DNA of 56,286 bases, from assembly GCA_024643785.1 (NCBI GenBank), contig JAHEMI010000004.1, positions 1 to 56,286 of the forward strand. Direction: 5' to 3'. Of the stretch, positions 37,506-47,477 are shown piece after piece. This DNA comes from Burkholderiaceae bacterium (GTDB taxonomy: Bacteria > Pseudomonadota > Gammaproteobacteria > Burkholderiales > Burkholderiaceae_E). The translations under genes were made by a program, and so were the position numbers. Under the pieces are notes generated by a model, which was not told where the DNA came from, ran no database searches, and saw only the letters and a list, made by a program, of their open reading frames with translations. The first letter of the stretch is position 1; each line of letters begins with the position of its first letter.

Positions 37506-38348
37506 ATGCGCTTCGAAGGTTCCAGCACGTACGTCACTACCGACGATCTCCGCCTGGCGGTCAACGCCGCCATCACGCTGCAACGACCGTTGCTCATCAA
37601 GGGCGAGCCCGGCACCGGCAAGACAATGTTGGCTGAAGAAGTTGCCCGTGCCGTGGGCATGCCGCTGCTGCAGTGGCATATCAAGTCGACCACCAAGGCC
37701 CAGCAGGGCCTCTACGAATACGACGCGGTGTCGCGCTTGCGCGACTCTCAACTGGGTGACGCGCGGGTCCAGGACATCGCCAACTACATTGTCAAAGGAG
37801 TGCTTTGGCAGGCTTTCGAGTCACCTGACCCGATGGTGCTACTAATCGACGAGATCGACAAGGCGGATATCGAGTTCCCCAACGACCTGCTGCGCGAACT
37901 CGACCGGATGGAGTTCTACGTCTACGAGACCCACGAACTGATCCGTGCCCGCCATCGCCCGCTGGTGGTGATCACTTCCAACAACGAGAAGGAGTTGCCC
38001 GACGCGTTCCTGCGGCGTTGCTTCTTCCACTACATCAAGTTCCCCGACCGCGACACGATGAGCCAGATCGTCGACGTCCACTACCCGCAGCTCAAGCGCG
38101 ATCTGCTCAAGGAGGCGCTTGATTCCTTCTACCAGGTGCGCGACTTGCCGGGACTCAAGAAGAAACCGTCAACCTCCGAGCTGCTCGACTGGCTCAAGCT
38201 GCTGCTCGCCGAGGACATATCCCCAGAGGCGCTGCGCAGCACCGACCACAAGGCGGTCATTCCGCCGCTGCACGGCGCGCTGCTCAAGAACGAGCAGGAC
38301 GTGCACCTGTTCGAGCGCCTCGCCTACATGGCGCGGCACAACCGCTGA
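37506..38348 (+). CDS. MoxR-family AAA+ ATPase
   Basis: A 280-aa AAA+ ATPase of the MoxR type, which usually remodels or activates partner proteins together with a VWA-domain protein. Walker A is GEPGTGKTM, Walker B is VLLIDEIDKAD, and sensor 1 ITSNNEKELPD and the arginine finger region AFLRRCFFHYIKFP follow. The start MRFEGSSTYV at 37506 is preferred; the ORF-track start 51 codons earlier would run through the promoter. The VWA gene follows by 30 nt. Confidence 0.93.
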   Translation: MRFEGSSTYVTTDDLRLAVNAAITLQRPLLIKGEPGTGKTMLAEEVARAVGMPLLQWHIKSTTKAQQGLYEYDAVSRLRDSQLGDARVQDIANYIVKGVLWQAFESPDPMVLLIDEIDKADIEFPNDLLRELDRMEFYVYETHELIRARHRPLVVITSNNEKELPDAFLRRCFFHYIKFPDRDTMSQIVDVHYPQLKRDLLKEALDSFYQVRDLPGLKKKPSTSELLDWLKLLLAEDISPEALRSTDHKAVIPPLHGALLKNEQDVHLFERLAYMARHNR

Positions 38349-38378
38349 GCGCACTATCACCGGCTTCGGGATAGGCAA

Positions 38379-39554
38379 ATGCTGATCGACTTCTTCCTGC
38401 ACTTGCGCAAGGCCAAGTTGCCGGTCTCGATCAACGAGCACCTGCTGCTTCTGGAGGCCATGGCCGCGCGGGTCATCGAACCCTCGATCGACCAGTTCTA
38501 CTTCCTCGCGCGGGCGACCTTCGTCAAGGACGAACGCAACTTCGACAAGTTCGACCGGGCCTTCGCCGTCTACTTCAAGGGCGTGGAGGCAATTCCGGGC
38601 ATGGACGCCGAACTGCCGCTCGAGTGGCTGCGGCGCGAAATGCAGCGCCAGTTCACCGCCGAGGAGAAGGCCGCGATCGAAGCCATGGGCGGTCTCGACA
38701 AGCTTCTCGAGCGGCTCAGCAAGCTCCTCGACGAGCAGAAGGAACGCCACCAGGGAGGCAGCCGCTGGATCGGCACCAACGGCACCTCCCCGTTCGGCAA
38801 CGGCGGCTACAACCCGGAGGGAATCCGCATCGGCGGGCCGTCGGCGGGCAACCGCACCGCGATCAAGGTCTGGGAGCAGCGCGCCTATCGCGACTATGAC
38901 GACAGCGTCGAACTGGGAACGCGCAATATCAAGGTGGCCTTGCGGCGCCTGCGCCGCTTCGCCCGCGAGGGTGCCCAGGAAGAGCTCGACCTCGACGACA
39001 CCATTGCATCGACCGCGCGCAACGCGGGCTGGCTCGACCTGCGCATGGTTCCCGAGCGCCACAACACCATCAAGGTGCTGATGTTGCTCGACGTCGGCGG
39101 CACCATGGATGACCACATTCGCCAGACCGAGGAACTGTTCTCGGCCGCCAAGTCCGAGTTCAAGCACCTCGAGTTCTACTACTTCCACAATTGCGTCTAC
39201 GACTACGTCTGGAAGAACAATAATCGCCGCCACGCCGAACGCAGCGATACCTGGGACATCATCCGCAAGTACAACTCGGACTACCGCCTGATCTTCGTCG
39301 GCGATGCCACCATGAGCCCCTACGAGGTGTTGCAGCCCGGCGGCTCGGTGGAGTACATGAACGAGGAAGCCGGCGCCGTCTGGTTGCGGCGGCTGGTCGA
39401 GCGCTTCCCCAAGTTCGCCTGGCTCAATCCCGAGCCCGAAGGGGTCTGGGAGTATCGCCAGTCGATCGCGGTGATCCGCCAGTTGCTGGCGGAAAGGATG
39501 TACCCGGTGACGCTCCAGGGGCTCGAGCGCGCGATGCGCGAATTGTCCAAGTAG
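38379..39554 (+). CDS. VWA domain protein, CoxE-like
   Basis: A 391-aa protein whose C-terminal half is a von Willebrand A domain. The metal-ion site reads LLDVGGTMDDH, so the usual DxSxS appears as DxGGT. The N-terminal half has a long charged helix region (FTAEEKAAIEAMGGLDKLLERLSKLLDEQKERHQGG) and a Gly/Asn-rich linker. It pairs with the MoxR ATPase upstream, a widespread chaperone-like arrangement (CoxD/CoxE, NorQ/NorD). The target is not encoded next to it and stays unknown. Confidence 0.88.
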   Translation: MLIDFFLHLRKAKLPVSINEHLLLLEAMAARVIEPSIDQFYFLARATFVKDERNFDKFDRAFAVYFKGVEAIPGMDAELPLEWLRREMQRQFTAEEKAAIEAMGGLDKLLERLSKLLDEQKERHQGGSRWIGTNGTSPFGNGGYNPEGIRIGGPSAGNRTAIKVWEQRAYRDYDDSVELGTRNIKVALRRLRRFAREGAQEELDLDDTIASTARNAGWLDLRMVPERHNTIKVLMLLDVGGTMDDHIRQTEELFSAAKSEFKHLEFYYFHNCVYDYVWKNNNRRHAERSDTWDIIRKYNSDYRLIFVGDATMSPYEVLQPGGSVEYMNEEAGAVWLRRLVERFPKFAWLNPEPEGVWEYRQSIAVIRQLLAERMYPVTLQGLERAMRELSK

Positions 39555-39593
39555 CCAGCTTCGGCTAGTCCCGCGCACTGCGCCCGGCGGGGC

Positions 39594-41387
39594 TCAGCCG
39601 GTCATCGGCGGCGCGCTGCGCAAGACCTCTTCGACGGTAGTCAGCCCGGCCGCCACCTTCTGGGCGCCCGCCAGGCGCAGCGGCCGCAGCCCCGCGCGCA
39701 GCGCCACCCGACGGATTTCCTGGAGCTCGGCGTGGCGGCTGACCAGCGCCCGCAGTTCGTCGTCGATCACCAGCAGCTCGTAGATCCCGCTGCGCCCCTG
39801 ATAGCCGGTCATGCGGCATTCCAGGCAACCGACCGCGCGCCAGCTGCGGGCTGGCTTGGCAGCCCTGAACGGGGCGACCAGCTCGTGCCACTGTTCATCG
39901 CTGATCGGGCCGCCTTCCTGCTTGCAATGCGGGCACAGCGTGCGCACCAGACGCTGCGCGACGACCCCGATCAGGGTCGCATTGAGCAGGTACTCGGGAG
40001 CCCCGAGGTCGAGCAACCGGGTCACCGCTCCGGCAGCGTCCTGGGTATGGAGCGTGGAGAGCACCAGGTGGCCGGTCAGCGCCGCCTGGATCGCCATTTC
40101 GGCGGTCTCGAGATCGCGGATTTCACCGACCATGATGATGTCGGGATCCTGGCGCATCAGCGCGCGCACCCCTTCGGCAAAATTGAGTTCGATCGCCGGC
40201 TGCACCTGCATCTGGTTGAACGCCGGCTCGATCATCTCGATCGGGTCCTCGACGGTGCAGACGTTGACTTCGTCGGTGGCCAGGTGCTTGAGGGTGGTGT
40301 AGAGGGTGGTCGTCTTGCCCGATCCGGTCGGGCCGGTGACCAGGATAATGCCGTTGGGCCGACCGGTCATTTCCTGCCAGCGCGCGATATCGTCGAGCGG
40401 AAAACCGAGCTCGTGGAAGCCGCGCATCAGCACTTCGGGGTCGAAGATGCGCATCACCAGCTTTTCGCCAAACGCGGTCGGCAGAGTCGAGAGCCGCAGT
40501 TCGATTTCCTTGCCTTCGCTGGTGCGGGTCTTGATCCGGCCATCCTGCGGCCGGCGCTTCTCGACCACGTCCATCCGCCCCAGCAGCTTGATCCGGCTGG
40601 TCATCGCGCTGAGCACCGCAGAGGGCACCTGGTAGACCTGGTGCAGGACCCCGTCGATCCGGAACCTGATGTTGCCGAGGTCGCGGCGCGGCTCGACGTG
40701 GATGTCGCTGGCCCTCTGCTCGAAGGCGTACTGCCAGAGCCAGTCGACGATGGTGACGATGTGCGCATCGTTGGCGTCGAAGCTGCGCCCCGAGCGGCCG
40801 AGGTCGACCAGCTGCTCGAAATTGTTGCGTTCGTGCTCGAAGCCCTTGCGGGTCGCCTGCCGGACCGATTTGGCCAGGCTGTAGAACTCGACCGAGTAGC
40901 GCTTGAGTTCGAGCGGGTTGACCAGCACCCGGTTGATGCTCTTGTGCAGCAACGCGCCCAGCTCGTCGACCCAGTCGACCACGAACGGCTCGGCGGTGGC
41001 GATCGTCACCTCGGCGCCACGGACCTCGAGCGGCAGGATCGCAAAGCGCTCCGCGTATTGGCTCGACATGACGTCGGCGACCCGGGCGAGGTCGACCTTG
41101 AGCGGATCGATATGCCGGTACGACAGGCCCACCCGGGCGGCCAGCCAGATGCACAGCACGTCGAGTTCCAGCGGCTTGCCGGTGAGCGCGGAAATCAGCT
41201 TGCGCTGGGCCAGCGCGACCAGGGCGTGCTGGCCGGAGGTCGAAAGACTGGCGTAGCGCAGCACCTGGCGGGCGTCGTCGGCAGCCAGCAGCCCGTCCTC
41301 GAGCAAGGCCGGCACCAGGTCGGCAAGTTCGAGTCGCTTCCCGGGCTGTCCGATCGGGCGCACGGCCGCTGCAATGGGCGAATTCAT
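39594..41387 (-). CDS. GspE/PulE-type secretion or pilus ATPase
   Basis: A 597-aa ATPase with an N-terminal GspE-N-like domain (residues about 60-160), then the core with DIHVEPRRD, Walker A GPTGSGKTTT (Lys358), Asp box VEDPIEM, Walker B IIMVGEIRDLETAEMA and His box LVLSTLHT. The zinc-type tetracysteine is present as CPHC...CLEC. It is complete but stands alone: no pilin, secretin or platform gene is within the window. Its partners must lie elsewhere, as for PilB/GspE-like orphans of betaproteobacteria. Confidence 0.9.
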   Translation of the reverse strand: MNSPIAAAVRPIGQPGKRLELADLVPALLEDGLLAADDARQVLRYASLSTSGQHALVALAQRKLISALTGKPLELDVLCIWLAARVGLSYRHIDPLKVDLARVADVMSSQYAERFAILPLEVRGAEVTIATAEPFVVDWVDELGALLHKSINRVLVNPLELKRYSVEFYSLAKSVRQATRKGFEHERNNFEQLVDLGRSGRSFDANDAHIVTIVDWLWQYAFEQRASDIHVEPRRDLGNIRFRIDGVLHQVYQVPSAVLSAMTSRIKLLGRMDVVEKRRPQDGRIKTRTSEGKEIELRLSTLPTAFGEKLVMRIFDPEVLMRGFHELGFPLDDIARWQEMTGRPNGIILVTGPTGSGKTTTLYTTLKHLATDEVNVCTVEDPIEMIEPAFNQMQVQPAIELNFAEGVRALMRQDPDIIMVGEIRDLETAEMAIQAALTGHLVLSTLHTQDAAGAVTRLLDLGAPEYLLNATLIGVVAQRLVRTLCPHCKQEGGPISDEQWHELVAPFRAAKPARSWRAVGCLECRMTGYQGRSGIYELLVIDDELRALVSRHAELQEIRRVALRAGLRPLRLAGAQKVAAGLTTVEEVLRSAPPMTG

Positions 41388-41438
41388 CGGCCGCAGGCTA
41401 GCACATGACGGGCCCGGGAACGAGGGGGCGGACGAAAG

Positions 41439-41465
41439 GGCCGGCGGCGGCGCCCCTTGCCGGCC
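41439..41465 (-). terminator. Possible terminator after the spermidine-synthase-like gene
   Basis: On the minus strand GGCCGGC and GCCGGCC form a 7-bp stem around a 13-nt loop, followed by CTTTCG. The loop is large and the T tract poor, so termination is uncertain. Confidence 0.3.
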
Positions 41466-41468
41466 GAT

Positions 41469-42251
41469 TCAGACGGTGAACCCGGGGCTGTCGGAGCCAC
41501 CCAGCGCCGCGAGCGCCTTCACCCACGGCCTGGCCGGCAGGCCGTAGTCGCGCGCCAGCACCGCGGCGCGGCGGCGCAGCGCGCGCCAGCTGATCTCCAG
41601 CGGCGGACCGGAAAATGCCAGCGCGATCACGTTGGGACGACCCGGAGCTGCCAGCTCGATCATCCGGCCGTCGAACGCGGCCTTGATGCGCGCGCGGTTG
41701 CGCGCCAGCGAGCGCTCCTCGCCAAAGAGGTTGACGACCAGGATCCCGGTCGCGGACAGCGCCTGCCGACAGTCCGCGTAGAAGGCCTTGGTGTCGAGAA
41801 TCGGACCGCGCGCCGCGGCGTCAAAGGCGTCGACCGCGATCACGCCATAGCGGCCGCGATTGGCCGCCCGCGCCACCCAGCCGGCACCGTCATCGATCGC
41901 CAGCTTCAGCCGCTCGCTCTCGGGCGGCAAGCCGAAGGACTGCGCGGCGACGGCCAGAACCCGGGCCGAGATCTCCACCGCGGTGATGCTGGTCGCCGGC
42001 AGGCGCCGATGGCAAAAACGGATCAGCGACCCCGCGCCGATGCCCACCTGCAGCATCTGCGCCGGCTCCTCGACAAACAGCAGCCACGCCATCATCCGCT
42101 GCAGGTACTCGAGCTCGAGCCGGTCGGGAGAGCGGATGCGCATTGCCCCCTGGATCCACTGGCTGCCGAAGTGCAGGTAGCGCACCCCGCCCTCTTCCGA
42201 GATCGCGATCGGGGGATCCGCCGGCCGCCGGAGGCGCTCAGTGCGTTTCAT
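41469..42251 (-). CDS. Spermidine synthase-like methyltransferase-fold protein
   Basis: A 260-aa protein of the polyamine aminopropyltransferase fold. It shows the nucleoside-binding loop MLQVGIGAGSLIRFC, the acidic strand ITAVEISARVL, and YGVIAVDAFDAA near the active site. The N-terminal domain is short compared with true SpeE and the GGGDG loop reads VGIGAG, so enzymatic activity as spermidine synthase is doubtful; many betaproteobacteria carry this type. The start at 42251 overlaps the glycosylase gene by 14 nt; the ORF-track start is 19 codons further in. Confidence 0.75.
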   Translation of the reverse strand: MKRTERLRRPADPPIAISEEGGVRYLHFGSQWIQGAMRIRSPDRLELEYLQRMMAWLLFVEEPAQMLQVGIGAGSLIRFCHRRLPATSITAVEISARVLAVAAQSFGLPPESERLKLAIDDGAGWVARAANRGRYGVIAVDAFDAAARGPILDTKAFYADCRQALSATGILVVNLFGEERSLARNRARIKAAFDGRMIELAAPGRPNVIALAFSGPPLEISWRALRRRAAVLARDYGLPARPWVKALAALGGSDSPGFTV

Positions 42252-42741
42252 CGAGACGCAAGGCTGGTGCCCAGAGCGCGAGCTTCTGGGCCAGGGTACG
42301 CGTGGCATGCGCCGGACTGGTCGATGGCAGCACCATCACCTCGTAGCCCAGGCGCTCGAGTTCCCGGGCATGGCGGGCCGCGGTCGCGCCGTTGAAGAGC
42401 ACCCGCCGCAACCGCGGTGCCCGGCGCGCCAGTTCGCTGAAGTCGTTGGCGCTGGGGTCACGGATCGCGGCATCGAGGCTGCCGGCACGGCGGCACGCCC
42501 CGAGCACGTCCCAGATGCCGAGCCGCGCAAGCTTCAGCGTGCGATAGCGCCGGGCAAACGGCAACGCCGTCAGGTCGACTCCGAGCACGGCGGAAACGAT
42601 CGGCCAGAACTGGTTGCGGGGGTGGGCGTAATAATGGCCGGCGGCCAGCGAGGCGGCGCTGGGGAAACTGCCCAGCACCAGCACCCGGCAGTCGCGCCCG
42701 ATAACGGGCGGGAGGCCAACCAGCGTGCCGCTTGCACCCAT
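42238..42741 (-). CDS. DNA-deoxyinosine (hypoxanthine) glycosylase, UDG family 6
   Basis: A 167-aa protein of the uracil-DNA glycosylase superfamily. The motif LVLGSFPSAASL followed by YYAHPRNQFWPI is typical of the hypoxanthine-DNA glycosylase branch, and LPSTSPAHA forms the second catalytic motif. It should remove deaminated adenine from DNA. It begins 7 nt after the htpG stop and overlaps the next gene by 14 nt, so the three are likely co-transcribed. Confidence 0.8.
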   Translation of the reverse strand: MGASGTLVGLPPVIGRDCRVLVLGSFPSAASLAAGHYYAHPRNQFWPIVSAVLGVDLTALPFARRYRTLKLARLGIWDVLGACRRAGSLDAAIRDPSANDFSELARRAPRLRRVLFNGATAARHARELERLGYEVMVLPSTSPAHATRTLAQKLALWAPALRLDETH

Positions 42742-42748
42742 GCCCGCG

Positions 42749-44668
42749 TCAGGCGCCCGGAACTATCGTGACCAGCATGGCATTGAGTCGGCGCACGAAC
42801 CCGGCCGGATCCTCGAGGTGTCCGCCCTCGGCCAGCAAGGCCTGGTCGAGCAGCAATTGCGACCAGTCCGCGACCCGGCTGCGATCATCGAGCAGGCGCC
42901 GGACCAGGGTGTGGGCCGGATTGATCTCGAGAATCGGCTTGCGCTCAGGCACCTTCTGCCCGGCCTGGCGCAGCAAGCGCTCGAGATTGCCGCTCATGTC
43001 GCCTTCCTCAGATACCAGGCAGGAGGCGGAATCGGTCAACCGGTTGGTGATGCGCACGTCCTTGACCTGCTCGCCGAGCGCGTCGCGCACCGCCGCCAAC
43101 ACGTCCTTGAACTCCTCGGCCGCCTCGACCTGGGCCACCTTCTCCTGCTCGTCGGCGAGCTTGCCGAGGTCGACTCCACCACGACTCACCGAGACCAGTT
43201 CCTTGCCCTCGAACTCCTGCAGATGCGAGAGCATCCATTCGTCGATCCGGTCCGAGAGCAGCAACACCTCGATGCCCTTGCGCTCGAAGACCTCGAGGTG
43301 CGGACTGTTGGCCGCTGCGGCATAGCTGTCAGCGGTGACGTAGTAGACCTTCTCCTGGCCCTCGGCCATGCGCCCGACATATTCCGCCAAGCCGATTTTC
43401 TGCTCCGGACCGTCGCCCTTGGTGCTGGCAAAGCGCACCAGCTTGGCCAGGCGTTCGCGATTGCCGAAATCCTCGCCCAGGCCCTCCTTGAGAACCTGGC
43501 CGAATTCCTTCCAGAAACGCTGGTACTTCTCGGCATCGTTCTCGGCGATATCCTCGAGCAGCGCCAGCACCCGCTTGGTGCAACCCTCGCGAATCGACTT
43601 GACGTCGCGCGACTCCTGGAGAATTTCGCGCGACACGTTGAGCGGCAGGTCGCTGGAGTCCACCACCCCGCGCACGAAGCGCAGGTAGGCCGGCAGCAGT
43701 TGCTCGGCGTCGTCCATGATGAAGACCCGGCGCACGTAGAGCCGGATGCCGTGACGGTGCTCACGGTCCCAGATGTCAAATGGCGCCGTGCCCGGCACGA
43801 ACAGCAACTGGGTGTATTCGCTGCGGCCCTCGACCCGGTTGTGGGTGTAGCCCAGCGGATCGGCTTCATCGTGGGTCAGGTGGCGGTAGAAGGCGTGGTA
43901 CTCGTCGGCGCTGATCTCATTCTTGGGCCGCGCCCACAGGGCGCTTGCCTGGTTTACGGTGTCGAGCTCGTCGCGGATGAGGTATTTCCCCTGGTCCTTG
44001 TCCCACTCGCGCTTGTGCATCCTGATCGGCAGCGAGATATGGTCCGAGTACTTGCGCACGATCGAGCGCAGCCGCCAGTCGTCGAGCAGCCCGTCCTCCC
44101 CGGCCGCGTCGGTCTCGCCCTCGGCCGGCGCGCGCAAGTGCAGGGTCACCTCGGTGCCGCGGGCCTCGCGGCGGACGTTCTCGACGCTGAATTCACCGGT
44201 GCCATCCGACTCCCAGCGCACGCCCTCGTCGGGCCCGGCACCGGCGCGACGCGTCACCACCGTGACCTTGTCGGCCACGATGAACGCGGAATAGAAGCCG
44301 ACGCCGAACTGGCCGATCAGCTGCGCGTCGTGCTGCTTGTCACCGGAGATCTGGCCGAGAAATTCCTGGGTGCCGGAACGGGCGATCGTGCCGAGGTTGT
44401 CGACGGCCTCCTGGCGCGACATTCCGATGCCGTTGTCGCTGACCGTGATGGTGCGTGCCTCGGGATCGAAGTCGACCCTGATCTCGAGATCGGGGTCACC
44501 GCCGTAGAGTTCGGGCTGGTCGAGTGCCTCGAAACGCAGTTTGTCGCAGGCGTCCGAGGCGTTGGAGATCAATTCGCGCAGGAAGATTTCGCGATTGCCG
44601 TAAAGGGAGTGAATCATCAGCTTGAGGAGCTGCTTGACCTCAGCCTGGAATCCGAGCGTTTCTTTCAT
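42749..44668 (-). CDS. htpG: Chaperone protein HtpG (Hsp90)
   Basis: HtpG is the bacterial Hsp90, an ATP-dependent chaperone. The 639-aa protein starts [23 protein letters not shown] and has the GHKL ATP site [19 protein letters not shown], and [15 protein letters not shown]. The ORF track begins 48 codons upstream, across the promoter. A sigma-32 type promoter lies about 50 nt before the ATG, in line with heat-shock control. Confidence 0.97.
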   Translation of the reverse strand: MKETLGFQAEVKQLLKLMIHSLYGNREIFLRELISNASDACDKLRFEALDQPELYGGDPDLEIRVDFDPEARTITVSDNGIGMSRQEAVDNLGTIARSGTQEFLGQISGDKQHDAQLIGQFGVGFYSAFIVADKVTVVTRRAGAGPDEGVRWESDGTGEFSVENVRREARGTEVTLHLRAPAEGETDAAGEDGLLDDWRLRSIVRKYSDHISLPIRMHKREWDKDQGKYLIRDELDTVNQASALWARPKNEISADEYHAFYRHLTHDEADPLGYTHNRVEGRSEYTQLLFVPGTAPFDIWDREHRHGIRLYVRRVFIMDDAEQLLPAYLRFVRGVVDSSDLPLNVSREILQESRDVKSIREGCTKRVLALLEDIAENDAEKYQRFWKEFGQVLKEGLGEDFGNRERLAKLVRFASTKGDGPEQKIGLAEYVGRMAEGQEKVYYVTADSYAAAANSPHLEVFERKGIEVLLLSDRIDEWMLSHLQEFEGKELVSVSRGGVDLGKLADEQEKVAQVEAAEEFKDVLAAVRDALGEQVKDVRITNRLTDSASCLVSEEGDMSGNLERLLRQAGQKVPERKPILEINPAHTLVRRLLDDRSRVADWSQLLLDQALLAEGGHLEDPAGFVRRLNAMLVTIVPGA

Positions 44669-44719
44669 TGCGATCAGTACCCTGGAATAGTTGAGCGAAG
44701 ATGGCGTTTGACCCGGGAC

Positions 44720-44747
44720 AGATGGTGTCCCGCCGGCGAATTTCAAG
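44720..44747 (-). promoter_or_regulatory. Sigma-32 heat-shock promoter of htpG
   Basis: The minus strand reads CTTGAAA, 13 bp, then CACCATCT. The -35 matches the RpoH consensus exactly and the -10 differs from CCCCATnT at one base. The predicted start is about 45 nt upstream of the ATG. Confidence 0.75.
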
Positions 44748-44803
44748 GGGGGCGGCGATAGGCTACTATCTGACCCCACCCCGCCATCCGGCCTGCCCAT
44801 CCG

Positions 44804-45409
44804 ATGCCTCACATCGACCTGCCGTTACTCGCCGCCTTCTCGTGGTTCGCGTGGGTCGGGTCCATAACGCCCGGACCGAACACCGCCCTGGCACTGGTGA
44901 CGGCGGCGAATTTTGGCGCCCGCACGATCGGCCCGCACATGCTGGGCGTCGCAATCGGCTTCGCGGCAATGCTGGGACTGACGCTTGCCGGCGCCCACGG
45001 TTTGTTGGCCGCCAGCCCGGCCGCCGGCCTGGCGTTGCGCTGGCTGGGGATCGCCTACCTCGTCTGGCTCGGCCTGCAGATCGCCCGCGCGCGCGGCTTC
45101 ACCGAGCGCCGCGCCGCGCGCCCGCCGCGCGTTCATGAAAGCGTGTTGCTGCAATTCGCCAACGGCAAGGCCTGGATGCTGATCGCCGGCACCGTTGGCG
45201 CCTACCAGGAACTGGCGACCCCGCGCTGGGTCGGTTCGCTGCTGATCGTAACCATCTTCGTGAGCTGCTGCATGATCGCGCTGCTCATCTGGGCCTGGCT
45301 CGGTTCGACCCTGCGCCACTGGCTGGCTGTCGGGCACCGCCTGGCGTGGTTCAATGGCTTCCTGGGTGCCTCGCTGGTCGCGACCGCAGCCTGGATCGCA
45401 CTGAATTGA
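44804..45409 (+). CDS. LysE/RhtB-family amino acid exporter
   Basis: A 201-aa inner-membrane protein with five to six hydrophobic helices. The N-terminal motif [22 protein letters not shown] is the LysE family signature. It should export an amino acid or derivative; the substrate is unknown. The EamA transporter follows after 10 nt. Confidence 0.88.
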   Translation: MPHIDLPLLAAFSWFAWVGSITPGPNTALALVTAANFGARTIGPHMLGVAIGFAAMLGLTLAGAHGLLAASPAAGLALRWLGIAYLVWLGLQIARARGFTERRAARPPRVHESVLLQFANGKAWMLIAGTVGAYQELATPRWVGSLLIVTIFVSCCMIALLIWAWLGSTLRHWLAVGHRLAWFNGFLGASLVATAAWIALN

Positions 45410-45419
45410 GCCGCCGCCG

Positions 45420-46358
45420 ATGAGCCCACCCAAACCTGTGCCCGCTCCCGAAGTGCTGGCCGCCGAGGACCATGACCAGCGCCGGGCGTCACGCGGCATG
45501 GTGCTGGGATTCCTCGGGGTCCTGGCCTTCTCGCTGACCTTGCCGATGACGCGCATGGCGGTGGCCGAGATCGATCCGGTCTGGCTGGCGTTCGCCCGGG
45601 CCGAGGTGGCCGCGGCCCTGGCCGCGCTCGCGCTCTTCGCGCGGGGCGTGCCGTTGCCGGCGCGGCGCCACTGGGGCGCGTTGTTCGGCGCGGCGCTGGG
45701 CGTCGTGCTCGGCTTTCCGCTGCTCTCTTCCCTGGCGATGCGCACCACCGAGGCTGCCCACGGCTCGATCATCGTGGCGCTCTTGCCACTGGCCACCGTG
45801 ATCGCTGCCGCCCGGCTGGCGCACGAGCGCCCGACGCGGGCTTTCTGGGGCGCGGCACTGGCCGGCAGCGCCGTGGTGCTGGGCTTCGCGCTCGCGCGCG
45901 GCAGTGGCTCGCTCAGCGCCGGCGACCTCGCCCTGCTCGGGGCGGTAGCGGCCGGTGCCGTCGGCTACGCCTACGGCGGCATGCTGTCGCGCCACCTCGG
46001 CGGCTGGCAGACGATCTGCTGGATCCTGGTCTTCAGCGCCCCGCTGCTGCTGATCCCGACTGCCTGGCTGACCGTGGTCAAGCCCTTCGCGCAGGTCTCC
46101 TGGCAAGCGTGGGCCGGATTTGCCTACGTGTCGGTGTTCAGCCAGCTGGTGGGCTTCTTCTTCTGGTACGGCGGCATGGCCCTGGGCGGAGTGGCGCGGG
46201 TCTCGCAGGTGCAGTTGCTGCAGCTGTTCCTGACGCTGATCTTCGCCGGTCTCATCAACGGCGAGTTGGTCGGGGCCTCGACCTGGCTGGTGGCAGCGCT
46301 GGTGGTGCTGATCGTCGCACTGGGCCGCGGCGCCGCGGTGGTGCGGCCCAAACTCTGA
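45420..46358 (+). CDS. EamA/DMT-superfamily transporter
   Basis: A 312-aa protein with about ten transmembrane helices and two EamA repeats, beginning MVLGFLGVLAFSLTLPMTRMAV and with a second half from AGDLALLGAVAAGAVGYAYG. It is a drug/metabolite exporter-type permease of unknown substrate. It is probably co-transcribed with the LysE gene. Its stop is only 6 nt from the convergent hydrolase gene, with no terminator between them. Confidence 0.87.
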   Translation: MSPPKPVPAPEVLAAEDHDQRRASRGMVLGFLGVLAFSLTLPMTRMAVAEIDPVWLAFARAEVAAALAALALFARGVPLPARRHWGALFGAALGVVLGFPLLSSLAMRTTEAAHGSIIVALLPLATVIAAARLAHERPTRAFWGAALAGSAVVLGFALARGSGSLSAGDLALLGAVAAGAVGYAYGGMLSRHLGGWQTICWILVFSAPLLLIPTAWLTVVKPFAQVSWQAWAGFAYVSVFSQLVGFFFWYGGMALGGVARVSQVQLLQLFLTLIFAGLINGELVGASTWLVAALVVLIVALGRGAAVVRPKL

Positions 46359-46364
46359 AAGGGG

Positions 46365-47477
46365 TCAGTCCCCGCTTCCCGCGGCGGGCGTGAAATGCCA
46401 CTCGACACTGGCCGGATCGACTTCGTCGAAATTGGCCGGAGACCAGCGCGGCGCACGGTCCTTGTCAATGAGCAGCGCGCGTACGCCCTCGATGAAATCC
46501 TGGCCGCGCATGAACCTGGTGGCGAGCACCAGATCGAGCGCCAGGACCTCGGCGAGCGAGAGGCGGCGGGAGCGGCGCAGGTATTCGAAGCTGACCCGGG
46601 CAGCGGTCGGCGAACCATTGGCAAGGTTGTCGGCCGGGACCCGGAAGTAGTCGTCCTCGTCGGCCGCGGCCAGCAGCGCATCGCGCACCCCGGCGACATC
46701 GGGCTGGGAGGCGATGAAGCGGATTGCATCGTAGTACTGGCGCAGATTCGACTCCGGCAGCCCGGCCCGGTAACGGCGATGATGCGCCAGGCACAGGCGG
46801 GTCAGCTGCGCACGATCCGCGGCTGCCGCGCCCCGCCACGGCAACTCGAGCAAAGCGGCGATGAATTCGGCCCGGCATTCGTCGGGGACGAAGAAGTCGG
46901 CCAGGCCGGCGAACAGGGCGTCGGCCTCGTTGATGTGCATCCCGGTGAGCGCCATCACCAGCCCTGCGCCGCCCGGAACGCGGTTCAGGAAGAAGCCGCC
47001 GCCGACGTCCGGAAACAGTCCGATGTGGATCTCGGGCATCGCGATGCGCGCCCGGTCGCCGACGATCCGGTGGCTTGCCCCGACGCTCAGGCCGACCCCG
47101 CCGCCCATGCACACCCCATGGGCGAAAGACACCAGCGGCTTGGGATAGCTGTGGATCAGGTAATCGAGCCGGTACTCGGTCTCGAAGAAGGCATCGCCGT
47201 AGACATAGCGCTGCGGCCCGCCGGCGCGCACCGCCTCGACCACCGCGGCGACGTCACCGCCGGCGCAGAAGCCGCGCTCACCTGCACCCTCGAGCACCAC
47301 GGCCGCGACTGCGGCGTCGGAGGCCCAGGTTCGCAACTGCGCGAACAGCAATTCGCACATCTCCAGCGTGATGGCGTTGAGTTGCCGCGGCCGATTGAGG
47401 CGTGCGAAACCGACCGTCAGCCCCCCGCCCGCCGCCCTGGTTTCGAACACTACCGGTGCTGCGGCGGTATCAGGCAT
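46365..47477 (-). CDS. 3-hydroxyisobutyryl-CoA hydrolase-like enoyl-CoA hydratase/isomerase
   Basis: A 370-aa crotonase-fold enzyme of the long HIBYL-CoA hydrolase type. Motifs are [40 protein letters not shown] and the subtype hallmark [25 protein letters not shown]-CoA hydrolase acts in valine degradation. MPDTAAAP at 47477 is chosen as start because GGAGGGGGCG lies upstream. It overlaps the parC stop by 8 nt, an odd partner for a topoisomerase operon. Confidence 0.87.
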   Translation of the reverse strand: MPDTAAAPVVFETRAAGGGLTVGFARLNRPRQLNAITLEMCELLFAQLRTWASDAAVAAVVLEGAGERGFCAGGDVAAVVEAVRAGGPQRYVYGDAFFETEYRLDYLIHSYPKPLVSFAHGVCMGGGVGLSVGASHRIVGDRARIAMPEIHIGLFPDVGGGFFLNRVPGGAGLVMALTGMHINEADALFAGLADFFVPDECRAEFIAALLELPWRGAAAADRAQLTRLCLAHHRRYRAGLPESNLRQYYDAIRFIASQPDVAGVRDALLAAADEDDYFRVPADNLANGSPTAARVSFEYLRRSRRLSLAEVLALDLVLATRFMRGQDFIEGVRALLIDKDRAPRWSPANFDEVDPASVEWHFTPAAGSGD

